In this document: one piece after another, positions 46,382 through 56,876 of the stretch
How the letters are laid out: each line of letters begins with the position of its first letter
How positions within the stretch are numbered: the first letter of the stretch is position 1
DNA from: Pelagophyceae sp. CCMP2097
Taxonomy: Eukaryota > Sar > Pelagophyceae
Direction: 5' to 3'
Assembly (NCBI GenBank): GCA_026770575.1
Contig: MU657194.1
Location: forward strand, 378,416-442,415
DNA: 64,000 bases
Program-made: the position numbers and the translations under genes
The notes under the pieces: model-generated
Database searches by the model: none
What the model was told of the DNA's origin: nothing
The model's input: the letters and a program-made list of their open reading frames with translations, nothing else

Positions 46382-48623
46382 TTAGAAGTCGACTTGCTGG
46401 AACGGCCCCAGGAAGCCCCCATAATGCTCGACGGCGACGAAGCAGGCACCTAGCGTGGTAGCGTCGGATGCCCCCGGCTCGCGTTTTCGACGGCCACGGA
46501 TCTTTCCCGGCGTCGCCTCGCCTCTGCCGCAACGACCCGTGTCGCGGCCCGAGTGCCCCGGCGTGCTTGCGACGGTCCGGTGGCCCCGACGCGGCAGGGT
46601 TGCATTTGACGCCCGCGGGCTTTTGCGCGCAGATCGTGGCCTCTTCGGATTCGGCGTCTTGGTTCTCGTAAAAGCCCGGCCTTCGATCCTCCATTCGCCG
46701 CAATGCTTCGGCCAAGTCGCGCGGCCGCTCCGCAGCGAGGTCCAACGACTCGCTCGCGTCGCGCGTGACGTTGTAGAGGCCTGGCGGCGGCAAGCGCTCC
46801 GGGGATGGGCGTCCTCCCGCGGCGGTCCTCGCGCCTCGACTGTCCTTTTGTTTCCCCATCGGCGGCGCGGGGTGAGGCAGCCCTTGATGCAGTCTTGCAC
46901 GACTGGCTCCGGGTCGTTGTTCGGCGACGTGGCGTTTGGGAACGCTTCCCCGACGAGGCTGGCGAACGGCTGCTTGCCCAGGACGAGCTTGAGGTCTGCA
47001 CCGAATAGGAGCGCCTGCGACGAGAGCGCGACGTCTGCGTGGACGAGCGTGGCGTTGCCGACGAGGAGGGGCCAGAGATTTCTACCGTCGACGGGTGGCA
47101 GACCCGCTCGCCGCGCGCCGTCGTCGACGAAAGGTGCGCCAGCGAGCGCGCAGAACGTGGCGCTCCAGTCCGCGACGTGCGTCGGCGTCCTTAAGATGGT
47201 GCCGCGCGCCCTTTGCGGCAGCAGGCCGCCGGCTGCCAGAGCGACGACGCGTTGGCCGCCTTCCCAGTCAGAAGCCTTGCCGCCTCGCAGAGGATGGTTC
47301 GACGCCGCCGATTGAGTCAGCTGCAGACAGCCGCCGTTGTCCGACTGGAAGACGAGGAGCGTGGTAGACCAAAGGCCTTGACCTTCTAAAGATGCCACTA
47401 GAGAGCCGACGTTGCCGTCGAGCAAAGCCACGCTCGCCGCATAGACTGCGCGGCACGAGTAGTTGCCGTCGAAACCGGGGTAGATGCCCGACGCGGCGGG
47501 CGGCGCGGTCTGCGCTGCGCAAGAGGCCTCGTCGCCGGCGGCCGACGCGGCCACGACGCGGCGCGACGCTTCATAAAGCTCATAAGGCACCTGCAGCGGG
47601 CAGTGCGCGGCGTGCGGCGCGTAGAGCAGGAAGAGGGGCTTGTTTGCGTCGTGCACGGCAACGGTGGCCAGGAGGCGGTTTCGGAAGATGTCTTCCTCGA
47701 AGGCTCCGTTTCTCAACGCTGTTGAAACGGTTTCAAACGCCGGTGAATTTCCCTCCCAGAGGTCCGTCAGGTTTGCGTACAAGCCGCCGACCTTAGCGCA
47801 CTCCGACTGCACCGACTTGTACCTAAGAACTCTCGTGTGAGCAGCTCGCGCGCGGGCGCCGGAGCGGCGTCGCCCTTCGTGTGTTTACAAGGGTCTTCCG
47901 CGCGACGCACGTCCACATGTCGTTCTTGTGGCCCCAGTAGATGAGTGCGTCGTCGAAGCCGCGGCCTTTGGGGGAGTGGCGAGGTGTGGCCATTCCGGCG
48001 TCCCACTTCCCGATTACGTGCGTCTTGTAACCCGCGGCCCGGAGCACCTCGGGAAAGGTAGACATGTTGTACGGCACGCCCGCGTTCGCCTCGGCCGGGT
48101 CGCGCAACGACCTCGAAGAGCGCTCGCGAAAAGGGAAACGTCCCGTCGAGGCGCGCCCTCCGGCGGCACACGCCCCTCGCCTCACGACGGGCTTCCCTCC
48201 GGCGTCCATCGAGCCTCTCGCTCGCGACTCGGTCATCTCTGCCCTGTTTGGGTCGGGCGTTTGCTTTTTATAAATGATTTTCCGGCGTTCCGCGGGCGCG
48301 GGCGCGGGCTCGGTGACGTGGACGGGAAACCGGCCGCTGAGTAAAGAGGCTCTGGCGGGCGTGCAGAATTTGTAGGCGTAGTGCCGCTCGAGGCGCACGC
48401 CCGTGGCGGCGAGCACGTCGAGGTGCGGCGTCGCGACCTGGCGATGCATGTCTTGGGATACGACTCGGAATCACGGTCCGACCTCTGGCGCATCCGAGTG
48501 GAAGCCGACGTTGTTGTAACCCAAGTCGTCGGCGAGGACCATGACGATGTGCGGCTGCGCCGCAACAGAGCCGCGGCAGACCAAGTGCGCCGCAAACGCG
48601 AGCGAGACTTGCCACCCCTTCAT
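46382..48623 (-). CDS. Secreted sulfatase (formylglycine type)
   Basis: It hydrolyses sulfate esters, probably extracellularly or in a vacuole. Exons read downward: 48623-48483, 48437-47911, 47822-46879, 46780 to the last exon, which starts about 46451 and ends at 46382. The signal peptide MKGWQVSLAFAAHLVCRGSV precedes IVMVLADDLGYNNVGFHSD (Asp pair for metal). CTPARASLLSGR holds the Cys for formylglycine. GKWDAGMATP, FQSDNGG, NHPLRGGKASDWEGGQRV and DCIKGCLYNVTRDASESLDL are further family blocks, and the end is GACFVAVEHYGGFLGPFQQ. Introns 1 and 2 are GT-AG; intron 3 (46781-46878) needs a GC donor. An extra low-complexity stretch between VTEPAP and GVPYNMSTF may be an in-frame unspliced intron. 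The donor of the last intron is unresolved. Confidence 0.85.
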
Positions 48624-49092
48624 CGGCATTGGCCTGGATCCGAGAGAGGTCCACTCGCTCCGACCAGACTCGCCCCAACCTGCAACCCTGCCGACGTGCA
48701 CCACGCCACCTTCGATGTTCCCCGAAGAGTTGCTCCGTGCCGGAATCTTCCGGAATCTTCCAGTCGGGATTAGTCGGGGGGCTTTTCCACTTGTTGAGGA
48801 CTAGCGAGAGCCCCAGGGCCTGTCCGCGGGGCCACGGGGCGTCGAGGACCACCCGAGCCGCTCCTCGTCCGCAAACTTAAGACCACCCGACGCGCACCGC
48901 ATCGGCAGAGTCCCGAGACGGAATGCCGACCCGAGACAGCATCCAGACCCGCGCCAAAGCCCGCATCCCAAAGCCAAAGCGCCGCACCGCGACTCGCGAC
49001 GCTCCGCTGCGACCCCTCTATTAGCGACGTGCGCTGCACCAGGCCTCGGTCTTCCGACGGGGTCGTGGGACAACTGGAAGCTTGGTGGACCC
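48624..49092. other. Intergenic, no feature seen
   Basis: This is upstream of the sulfatase and leads into the MITE. It contains no recognisable gene. It probably carries the sulfatase promoter. Confidence 0.35.
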
Positions 49093-49417
49093 TAAGGATA
49101 AACGGTTAAGTCGCTTGGCGCGATTGCAAATGTCGAATGCCATTATCGTCGCGAAGTCGAGAATTCCATCGCAAAAGTCGGTGGAAAAGTCGGCCGCAAA
49201 AGCCGCAAAAGCCGCAAATGTCGTCGGAATCTCCCTTAAAGTCCCCTGATGACGGATTAACCCCCGAGTTAAAATTCCGATGCCTTGGTTTGAGGCTCCA
49301 GAGCGCTCCAAGTCGGTCGTTTGTCGTCGATCTCGGTGCAAATGTCGTCGGCAATATCGCCCCCTTGAAACGCTGCAAATGTCGAAAAGATTAATCTAAT
49401 CCTATCGTTTATCCTTA
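49093..49417. mobile_element. MITE-like element with 12-bp TIRs and 8-bp target duplication
   Basis: A 325-bp segment begins TAAGGATAAACG and ends with its exact reverse complement CGTTTATCCTTA (49406-49417). It is flanked on both sides by GTGGACCC (49085-49092 and 49418-49425). An 8-bp target duplication with short TIRs fits a non-autonomous hAT-type element. The interior is AT-richer than its surroundings, has internal GCAAAAGYCG-type short repeats and codes for nothing obvious. Confidence 0.85.
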
Positions 49418-49749
49418 GTGGACCCTCTGCGGCGCACCGCCGCAGTCTCGACATGGTGTGAACCAACGACTTCCGAGGCTCGAACGTGGACCCCGGCTTG
49501 CAGGTGGCGGGCCTTCAAGAGACCTCTCGACGGATGACGCGCCGGGGCGGGCCTTCTGGAAGTCGACGCGTTTGGAACTTCTTCTGCAAGCCGGCTCCGG
49601 GTCGCGGGTGCTCGCCGCCGTCGCGCTGACGAGGGCGCTGTCTCGAGCCACGCCGCTCTTTGCTCTAGAGCATCCGATCCTAGCCGAAAGGCATCTAGAT
49701 CGACGTTCGGCCGACGGCGGCCCCGCACGACGAGAGTGCCGCACCATGG

Positions 49750-50165
49750 TCACGTGCGGGTCCCGCGCGCCGCCGGGCGTGATGGCTCGATGAGAGCCGC
49801 TGCCGAAGCGCGTCGCGGCGGACCTTGTGACGGTGTCCGGGGAGCGGTCCCAACAGTGCAGGCGGGGCCGCACCTCGCCGACGGCAGCGCGCCATGCGGG
49901 TGGTGCCATGACGTCGAACCCGTCTTGACGTTGTAGAAATAGTGCCTAGATGGTCGGTCATCTGCCGCGGTCGCTCTTCGTTGACGGACGCCGAATCGCG
50001 CGCGCCAGAGTCCTCGTCCAGGAATCGGACCCACTCCGAGTCGACGAAGATGCCGTCGTCGGCGCCTTTTAAGCAATCGTCGGAAATAGGGTCCAGACAA
50101 AGAAACACTATAGGGACGCCGCGCGGTGAAAGGTCCGTACGTCCAGAGACGGGTTTCCTACGCAA
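49750..50165 (-). CDS. WW-domain protein fragment
   Basis: The minus strand encodes GIFVDSEWVRFLDEDSG and, after an AG acceptor near 49951, HYFYNVKTGSTSWHHPH. Together these form a WW domain (Trp, then the YFYN/TG/SW core, then Pro), which binds Pro-rich peptides. The intron donor can be GT (leaving five extra residues) or GC (giving near-standard W-to-W spacing). Flanking sequence is low complexity, and neither the start codon nor the full exon set is resolved. The upstream part (VPIVFLCLDPISDDCLKGAD) is open but unrecognised. Confidence 0.45.
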
Positions 50166-50241
50166 ACGCCTTTCACGGTGACTTTAGTTCAGGGTTCAAT
50201 TCCCGCTGTCGGCACAGTTTGAAACTGCCGCTCGGTGCGTG

Positions 50242-51226
50242 TCATGTCGGCGCATGCGCGACGAGGCGCACATTTCCGACCGCGCGTTTGCCGTTTGCGC
50301 CGGCCTCGAGGACCGCAGCGAGTCGTCCTACGTCGGCGTGGCTTCGGGACGCGCCGGGCGAAGGCTTTTGCGCCGAGGAGCCGGCACTGACCCTGTCGAA
50401 GTATGGTCGCTCCGCAAAGGCGCGAGGCGCCGTCGATTTGAGCGGCGGACCGATCGAGGCGCGAGGCGCCGTCGAGTTGAGGGGCGGGCTGGTCGAGGCC
50501 AAGGAGTTTGCGACGGCACGCGCCCGCGCGGCGACGCCGTGCGCCGGCGCCGCGGGCGCCGCGGAGGGCCGTGGCGCGCGCGACGGCGGCCGCGGCGGAG
50601 TCGGCGGCGACGCGGGCGCGCGCGCGAGCGCCTCGGAGCGCTCGAGCTCCAGAAGCGCTGCACTGAGCTGGGGCCGCCACTCTTCCGGCACCGCCGCCGC
50701 AAACGCGGCCGCGGCGCCGCCGAGGCCGCGGCGCTCGTCGGCCGCCGCCGCCGCGAGGAGGCGAGGCACCGCGACCGCCGGCCGACCCGCCGCGCCGCGC
50801 AGGCTTGCTGCGTCGGTTTCCGCAGCCGAAATGCGCTTCCGCAGCGCCGCGCAGTCGCGGTCCGCCGCGTCGGCGCGCGCGCGGTCCGCCGCCGCCTCTT
50901 CGCGCGCGGCGCCGAGCTCCGCGCGCAGCTCCGCCTCGGCCAGCTCCGCGGCAGCCACCGCCGCGACGGATGCCGCCGCGGTCAAAAGGCCGCGCGGGTC
51001 CTCGCCGAGCATGAACCTACGCCAAGCATGAACCTAGCCCCGGCGGCTGTCACGCGTCCGGCAGGCCGCGGCATGCCGTGATCGTCCGGCGGGTCATGTC
51101 GTACCGTGCCTGGTCCTGGAGTCTCTGCAGTTTTACCACCAAAACATTCAACTCGGCATCCGCCGCCGCCTCGCCCTCCGACGACGCCGATATGCGTCGC
51201 GGCGCCGCGCGCGGCAAGGCGCGCAT
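50242..51226 (-). CDS. Coiled-coil protein, 315 residues
   Basis: Exons 51226-51054 and 51016-50242 (GT-AG, 37 bp) join in phase. The start MRALPRAAPRRISASSEGEA leads into LNVLVVKLQRLQDQARYDMT, then a long Ala/Glu/Arg heptad-rich coiled coil (ELAEAELRAELGAAREEAAA; DCAALRKRISAAETDAASLR). The C-terminal half is Pro/Ala/Ser-rich and disordered (STAPRASIGPPLKSTAPRAF). No catalytic domain, signal or membrane span is seen. It is probably a structural or scaffold protein; family unknown. Confidence 0.6.
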
Positions 51227-51432
51227 ACCAAGGCGCGCTCCAACGGCGCGGAAGGGAAGTCGGAAGGGAACTGGGGACCTCTCGCCAAAATGCGTTTAAC
51301 GACGGTGCCTCAAAAGAGAGAGGCAGGCAACTTTCACGTCGTGCGTGTCCTCTCCAGGCACTCGAGCCGCCCCTCGACGCACCCGGCTGCCAGCGGTCCC
51401 GAGTCCTTCGGCTCGATTCTTGCGAGGGCGAC

Positions 51433-53391
51433 TTACGAAGTGGCCGGCTCGGGTTTCTTCGACGGCTGCGCGGGCGACTTTTGCGCCGGCGACTTGAGTT
51501 TCGGCGAGAGCTGCGCGATCTTCAGCGTGTTCCCGTCGCGCAAGTCGTCGACGTCCGTCGCGAGGAGGCGGCGGTAGCGGCGCAGCTCGGCGTGGCCGTT
51601 CGCGGCCGCTTCCGCGGCATCGCGCGCGCGGTGCGCGTGGGCGAGCTTGTGGAGCGCGCGGCAGACGCTTTGGACGGCGAGCTGCGTCGCCGCCAGCTCG
51701 TCGCGCGAGTGCTGCGCGGGGGCCACCTCGAGATCCACGGCGCGGCCGCCGCCGAGGAGCGAAAAGACGCGGCGGCAGTGGTCAATCGCGTCCGTCGAGT
51801 GCAGTGTGCCGTGCTGCCGCCCGAGGCTCGACTGCAGCTGCGCCGTGCACGGGCCCAGGGCCACGCAGTGCAGCCGAGCCAGCCGCAAAGCCGCGCCGTC
51901 ATCGCGCAGCACGCGGCCTTCGCGCGTGCAGACGCAAATGACCGCGTCTCTTCGTCGTCGTCGATGGCCGCGCACCGCAGGGCCGGCGCTCTTCGTCTCG
52001 TCGCCTTCGCGGTCCGAGCCGTGCGAGTCGTCGTCGTCATCGTCGTCTGCGAGGAGCAACACGCGCTTGACGACGCAGATGCGCCCGCCGCGCAGCTCGT
52101 GGAGGCGGACGTTGAGGCCCTCGCGCAGCAGCACGAGCGCCGCCTCGTCGTCGACGTCCAGGGCTTGGAAAAACTTCCCAAGCGCCGCGTCCATCAGATC
52201 CGTCTCCGCAGACAGCGAAATGACCTGCGACAGCGTCCGCGACCACGCGAGCACGCGCGACGCGGCCGGGGGGCGCGGTGGCGCCGCGTCCGCGGGCTCG
52301 TCGGCCGCGGCGGCGCTTGAAAGCGTCGCGCGCGCGGCCGATGTGCCGCCCTCCGCGGCCGCCGGCGAGGCCGAGTCGAGCACCGTCGGCCGGTCCGGCG
52401 GCCCGGGCGTGCCGCCACCGTCGTCGCCGTCGTCGCAGCCTTTATTCCCGTCGTCGCCGTCGTCGCTTTTGTCGTCGCCTTTTTCGTCGCTGCCGCTGCC
52501 GCCCCTGGCAGCAGCGGCGTCGGCGCCGTCGCTGCCGACGTCGACTTTGCCGCTCCCGTCGCTGCCGAAGTCAACTTTGCCGCTCCCGTCGTCGTCGCTG
52601 CCGCTGTCGACGACGCCGCTGTCGATATCGCCGCCGCCGTCGTCGCCGCCGCCGTCGTCGCCGCTGCCGTCGTCGCCGCTGTCGTCGGCCTCTTCCTCGA
52701 AGCCGGCTTTGGCCTCGTCCTCGAAGCCCCTCAGGTCCTGGTTCCCGCCGCCGCCGCTGCCGCTGTCGGGCCAGCGGTCCTCCGTGGCCTCGGTGTGGTC
52801 TGTGCCGACGGACTTGTTCGAGCCCTGGCGCGAGAGTTTCTGCGCGAGGCACCGCTGGCCCGGCGTCGGCGGGCTGGCGCCCTGCGGCGGCCGGCGCCGG
52901 CGCGGCGCGCGCGGCTGCGGCGAGACGTAGACCTGCGTCTCGTCGGGCTCCGTGGACCGCGACGACTTGGACGAGTCCTGCTTCAGCAGCAAAGGCCGGA
53001 AGTCGCTCCCGCTGCGGTCGTCCGAGTCCTGCTTCAGGAGCGAGGGGTGAAAAAAATCGCTCCCGCCGCGGTCGTCCGAGTCCTGCTTGAGCAGCCGCGG
53101 CCGCGCTCCCGTGGACGCCTCGTCCAAGTCCTGCTTGAGCAGCCGCGGCCGCAAATCGCTCGGCGACGCCTCGTCGGGGACGCTCAGGTCGTACGCCGCG
53201 TAGCGAGCGTCGAAAGGCACCTCGGACGGCGCGTCGCCTACGGTTGGCTGCTCGCGCGGCCGCCTTTCAGGAAATTCGCCCCGTGGCGGCAGGACGCTGC
53301 GGAGGGACGGTCGGTGGTGGAGCCGTCGCCGCAAGTAGCTCCGCAAGTCATCCGCAAAACCCAATTTAGCGGCCCGTCGTCGCTCAAGCAC
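51433..53391 (-). CDS. Acidic, repeat-containing protein; 5' end unresolved
   Basis: A 652-codon open frame. Its N-terminal part carries four to five copies of an LLKQD repeat (RPRLLKQDLDEA, PSLLKQDSDDR, RPLLLKQDSSK). The middle is a highly acidic Gly/Asp/Ser run (DDGSGDDGGGDDGGG). The C-terminal part looks globular and helical: SLSAETDLMDAALGKFFQAL, GRICVVKRVLLLADD and DAIDHCRRVFSLLGGGRAVD. The C-terminal segment has the feel of a PH-like or small beta domain but I cannot name it. The frame opens with a non-ATG codon, so at least one upstream exon is missing, possibly near 53420-53500. Confidence 0.6.
   Translation of the reverse strand: MLERRRAAKLGFADDLRSYLRRRLHHRPSLRSVLPPRGEFPERRPREQPTVGDAPSEVPFDARYAAYDLSVPDEASPSDLRPRLLKQDLDEASTGARPRLLKQDSDDRGGSDFFHPSLLKQDSDDRSGSDFRPLLLKQDSSKSSRSTEPDETQVYVSPQPRAPRRRRPPQGASPPTPGQRCLAQKLSRQGSNKSVGTDHTEATEDRWPDSGSGGGGNQDLRGFEDEAKAGFEEEADDSGDDGSGDDGGGDDGGGDIDSGVVDSGSDDDGSGKVDFGSDGSGKVDVGSDGADAAAARGGSGSDEKGDDKSDDGDDGNKGCDDGDDGGGTPGPPDRPTVLDSASPAAAEGGTSAARATLSSAAAADEPADAAPPRPPAASRVLAWSRTLSQVISLSAETDLMDAALGKFFQALDVDDEAALVLLREGLNVRLHELRGGRICVVKRVLLLADDDDDDDSHGSDREGDETKSAGPAVRGHRRRRRDAVICVCTREGRVLRDDGAALRLARLHCVALGPCTAQLQSSLGRQHGTLHSTDAIDHCRRVFSLLGGGRAVDLEVAPAQHSRDELAATQLAVQSVCRALHKLAHAHRARDAAEAAANGHAELRRYRRLLATDVDDLRDGNTLKIAQLSPKLKSPAQKSPAQPSKKPEPATS
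52960..53150 (-). repeat. LLKQD coding repeats
   Basis: Imperfect tandem units of about 48-54 bp, each containing CTGCTCAAGCAGGACTC or a close variant, encode an LLKQDSDD-like peptide followed by a Ser/Gly spacer. Confidence 0.8.
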
Positions 53392-53514
53392 TCTGGGAAG
53401 CCCGCGGCCATGCAGGCGAGCGCGGTCATGCGCTCGCGGGCGCGCGCGAGACGCCGCGACGAAGCTCCGCGACGACTGATTTTTGCGGCTGCTGGCCGTT
53501 GATGAGAAACTGCA

Positions 53515-53538
53515 GTTGCTTGCTTAAGATCCACCCTG
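53515..53538 (-). repeat. Dispersed repeat, truncated inverted copy 3
   Basis: GTTGCTTGCTTAAGATCCAC plus CCTG is the exact reverse complement of the last 24 bp of the repeat copy at 30067-30107. Confidence 0.8.
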
Positions 53539-53799
53539 CAGCGCGCAGTTGCCGCACAGAAGTTTAGAAGTTTAGATCTCACAAAAGCGAGCCGCAAACG
53601 ATTTTCATTTTCGAATGGTTTATGCAAATCAAGAATCTTGATTTGGGAAGTCTACTGATGTGTCCCGTCGCGGCGTCCGCGACGGAGGGTCTTCAAAGCC
53701 TCGGAGGAGTGCTAAAGATGGGCGTGGATGATTCGATTATTTTGTTTTTTGTGGCCGCGGGTGTGGGGGGGTCCCACTGTGCGGCTGTGCGAAAGGCGG
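53539..53799. other. Intergenic, no feature seen
   Basis: A short, relatively AT-rich spacer after the kinase 3' end. No gene is seen. Confidence 0.35.
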
Positions 53800-55510
53800 T
53801 CAGAACGAGTTCTTGCGCCGGATGCCGTTTGCGGGCGGGCCGTGCGTGGCCGCGTACTGCGCGGCGCGCGTCGGCGGTGCTCTCGCTTGCTTTGGCGTCT
53901 TGGGCAGGTGCCGCATGTGCGCGGGCGACGCGAGGATGTTGTTCGGCACCGACTCCGCGTCGTTCAGCCACGGGTGCATCACCGCCTGCGGTGCCGTCGT
54001 GCGCGCGGCGGGGTCGATCTCCAAAAGCTGCTTCAAGAAGTCCTTGCACTGAGGTGAGAGCTTGTTGGCCCATGAAGGGTAGCGCAGGCCGAACTTGCGC
54101 GTGATCATGGGAGACGTGCACCGCGACGAGTCGTCGTCGAACGGCAAACACCCGCAGACGAGGATGTACGCAATGACCTAAAAGATGCGGTGAACAAGGG
54201 CGGTATTCCATCTCTCTTCCGGGGTTGCATTCGCCCCCGACGCGGCGGCAGACGCCCAGCGCCCACATGTCCACGGACTTGGAGTACTTCTGCCGCTTGA
54301 GCATCTCCGGCGCGAGGTAGCCTCGCGTGCCGAGGAAACTGGACGCCACGCCCGCGGCCGGCTCGGAGAGAATCTTCGACAGGCCAAAGTCGATGATCTT
54401 CACCGCGGGCGTCTCGCGGCCTAGGCTCGACGATGGCACCGGGCGGCCTCCCTGTCCCCGCCGGCCAAAGTCCGACGACATCAAAAAGTGCCGCCGCGAA
54501 AACTCTGGCAGCCTCTTGACTCGCTCGTCCACCGCGATTTTTGGCGACTTTTGGCGCGGCGCCTCGCGGCCGGGCTTGCGCACGAGGAGGAGGTTCTCCG
54601 GCTTCAAGTCGCGATGAATGATGCCTTTGCCGTGCATGTACGCCACGGCAGACGCAATGTCGCGCAAAATCTCGGCAGCTTCGCGCTCCGACAGCGTGCC
54701 GCGCTCCTGCGCAGACGCGTCCGCCGACGAGCGCCGCGCCGCACAAGCGACGAGCGGGGTCCGCAGGCGGGACCCACACGTGCGACTACTCACCACCACG
54801 TAGTCGAAGAGCTCGCCCCCCACGAGGTGCTCCATGACGAGGTAGAGTCGGCCGTCCGTGACGATGACGTCCTCGAGGCCGATGATGTTCCTACGGGGCG
54901 ATATGCGGAGGCGGCGCTGGCGGCTCCGCGAGACGCCGGAAGCGTCACGGGTGTCTGCATGCTCGCAGCGCAGAAATCTCCGTCTCGAACTGGTCCGCGA
55001 GGGCGCTGAACTGGCCGCCGCGGAGCTGCTCTTCCGTAATCACCTTTGTCGCCACAATGTGCCCAGTGCCTGCGTTGCCACACGTAATAAGAGCCAGCGC
55101 CATTCCCGCCGCTTCGCGCGGCGGCAAACGGCAGCATTTTGTGGGGACGCACGCTTGCAAGTGCTTCGGTGGACGCTCGACGTCGAGCCACGGCCGATGA
55201 CGGGCCCGAGGATATACTTTGAAGAGAACCTATGGAGGGCGTCTGGCCGCCGCCGCGCCGTCGCGCACCCCGGCGCAGTTAAGCGCGGCGGGCTGGCGTG
55301 GACTCACTCGACTTCGTCGACGCCCGACGCGTTGCGCGAGTTGATGGCCTTTGCCGAAGAGGCTCCCGAGGAGGCCGGCGCCGCCGCAAAGGCCGGCAGG
55401 GCCTCGACCTTCAACGGCGGCGACCTCGCCGCGGGCGCGCGGCGCGGCGGCGAATCCGGCGCGCGCCTCGCGCGCCCCGACCAGCAGCCGCACCACTCCG
55501 CCTCGCGCAT
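53800..55510 (-). CDS. CaMK-like Ser/Thr protein kinase
   Basis: Exons read downward: 55510-55308, 55229-55153, 55069-54949, 54890-54794, 54706-54580, 54420-54254, 54177-53800; 389 residues. Seen: P-loop YILGPVIGRGSTSSVHRST; the ATP-binding Lys in GHIVATKVI; HPNIIGLEDVI; hinge YLVMEHLVGGELFDYV; catalytic HRDLKPENLLLV; KIIDFGLSKIL; GTRGYLAPEML; SVDMWALG/VIAYILVCG; and HPWLN. These place it in the CaMK/CDPK group. No EF-hands follow; the C-terminus is basic (GPPANGIRRKNSF). Intron 5 (54421-54579, 159 bp) is a multiple of three and uses a GC donor. Leaving it in inserts 53 residues between HRD and DFG; removing it gives normal spacing. It is divergently arranged with ATG6. Confidence 0.9.
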
Positions 55511-55663
55511 ACCGGCGCGACGACGTACACGGCACGGGTGGACCCGCGGATGGAGGATCTATTTTCTAATTTTTAGATCTAACCCTTTTTACTTTTCCGT
55601 TTTCACTTTTTTCCTTTAGTAAAGGCTTTACGGCGAGGGGCGGGAGCGTCCGAGTCGCAGGCC
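55511..55663. promoter_or_regulatory. Bidirectional spacer between kinase and ATG6
   Basis: The kinase (minus) and ATG6 (plus) start codons face away from each other across 153 bp. A T-rich patch lies at 55560-55620. Both promoters must lie here or within the genes. Confidence 0.4.
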
Positions 55664-56792
55664 ATGTCGGGGCGCACGGCGCGCGAGAAGCCGCCGGCCG
55701 AGGACGCCTCGGAGCTGGAGCAGCTGCGCCGGAGGATGTGCGTTTTAAGGAGGAAGAGGATACGCATCGGCGTCGCGCGCAGGCGCTGGCTCTACGAGTG
55801 CCAGGTGCGACCGAGGGCCGCAACGCGGCACAAAAGGACAGCCGCGAGGCGCTGGCGCCCCTCGGGCGCGCCGCCAATGGAGGCGTCTGAGACGCCAGAG
55901 GCGGACGCCAGAGGCGAGGCCAGAGGTGCCGACGGCGACGGCGTAGGCCCTGGAGTGGCAGCTCGCGACGCAGCGAGAAGCGCGCGCCTCGTACGCCAGC
56001 GGCGTCCGTGGAGCCTCGCGGGGGCAGCCTCGCGGGGGCAGCCGACGTCTGGCGCGCCGGCGGCGGTCGCATCCGCCGGCGCGCGGCGACGCGTGCGCTT
56101 CGCAGGTGCGCGGCGCAGCTGGCGCACGCGTCGCGGCGCGTCCACGCGCTGGGCGAATTGCACGTTTTGAACGACTGTTTTTTTATCTGGCATGCCGGCC
56201 CGCGCGCGACCCGCGCCCGCGTGGAAGACGCGGTGGTGCCATGGAAAACGTCGGAGAGAGGCCTTTCGGCGCGTCCTTTTGCGCCTTGTGTGACCGCTAA
56301 AAAACTAGCTTTGCGACGATTAACGGTTTCCGCCTGGGCCGGTGCGCTTCGGATCAAGTCGCTTGGCACGAGGTCAACGCGGCGCTGGGCCAAGTCGTGG
56401 CGCTGCTGGACTGCGTCGACTTTCGCACAAAGGGCCTCGACCTCCTGCCCCTCGGCAGCGCGTCGAGGATCGTCCGGCACGGCGACGGGGGCAGAGCCGC
56501 GTATCCGCTCTTCACGGACGACTCGTTCTCGATCCTCCCAAAGCGCGGCTTCAACCTCGGCCTCCTCGCTTTGTTGCGCTTCGTCGCCGCGCTCGCGAAG
56601 CACGTCGCCGACGTCGACCCGGCCCTCTCGCTGCCGCACGCAATTGTCGACGATAAGATTGGTGGAACCGGCGTGGCCTACGCCAGCAACGACGACGCCT
56701 GGACGCTGGCGATGAAGTGCGTCCTCACAAACCTGAAATGGGTCGTCGCATGGATGGCCAAGCACTCCGCCAAGCGACCGGAAAGACCATAA
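55664..56792 (+). CDS. ATG6: Autophagy protein ATG6 / Beclin 1 homologue
   Basis: This is a subunit of the class III PI3-kinase complex in autophagy and endosomal sorting. The C-terminal evolutionarily conserved domain is clear: ELHVLNDCFFIWHAGP/FATINGFRLGRC, WHEVNAALGQVVALLDCVDF, LPLGSASRIV, GFNLGLLALLRFVAAL, LPHAIVDDKIGGTGVAYASN and MKCVLTNLKWVVAWM. The last exon is 56309-56792. The exon before it ends at 56201 and begins about 56107. The intron 56202-56308 uses a GC donor (GCGCGC) to give HAGPFATING, matching the family. The 5' part starts at ATG 55664 (MSGRTAREKPPAEDASELEQ, coiled-coil-like); the exons between about 55740 and 56107 are not resolved. No BH3 region is visible. Confidence 0.85.
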
Positions 56793-56876
56793 ATCAATCG
56801 CATAAGGGGCTCCGAGGACCGATGGGGCGGGATGCAAAGAAACGCTTAGCAGGCCCGGGTCGGCCTCTGGGCGTCA

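Noticed and set aside
50150..50215. A tRNA-like 3' half: GGGTTCAATTCCCGC followed by TGTCGGCA.
   Set aside because: The T-arm stem mispairs at two positions, no matching acceptor 5' strand lies upstream, and no clean anticodon arm can be folded. At best a decayed tRNA fragment.
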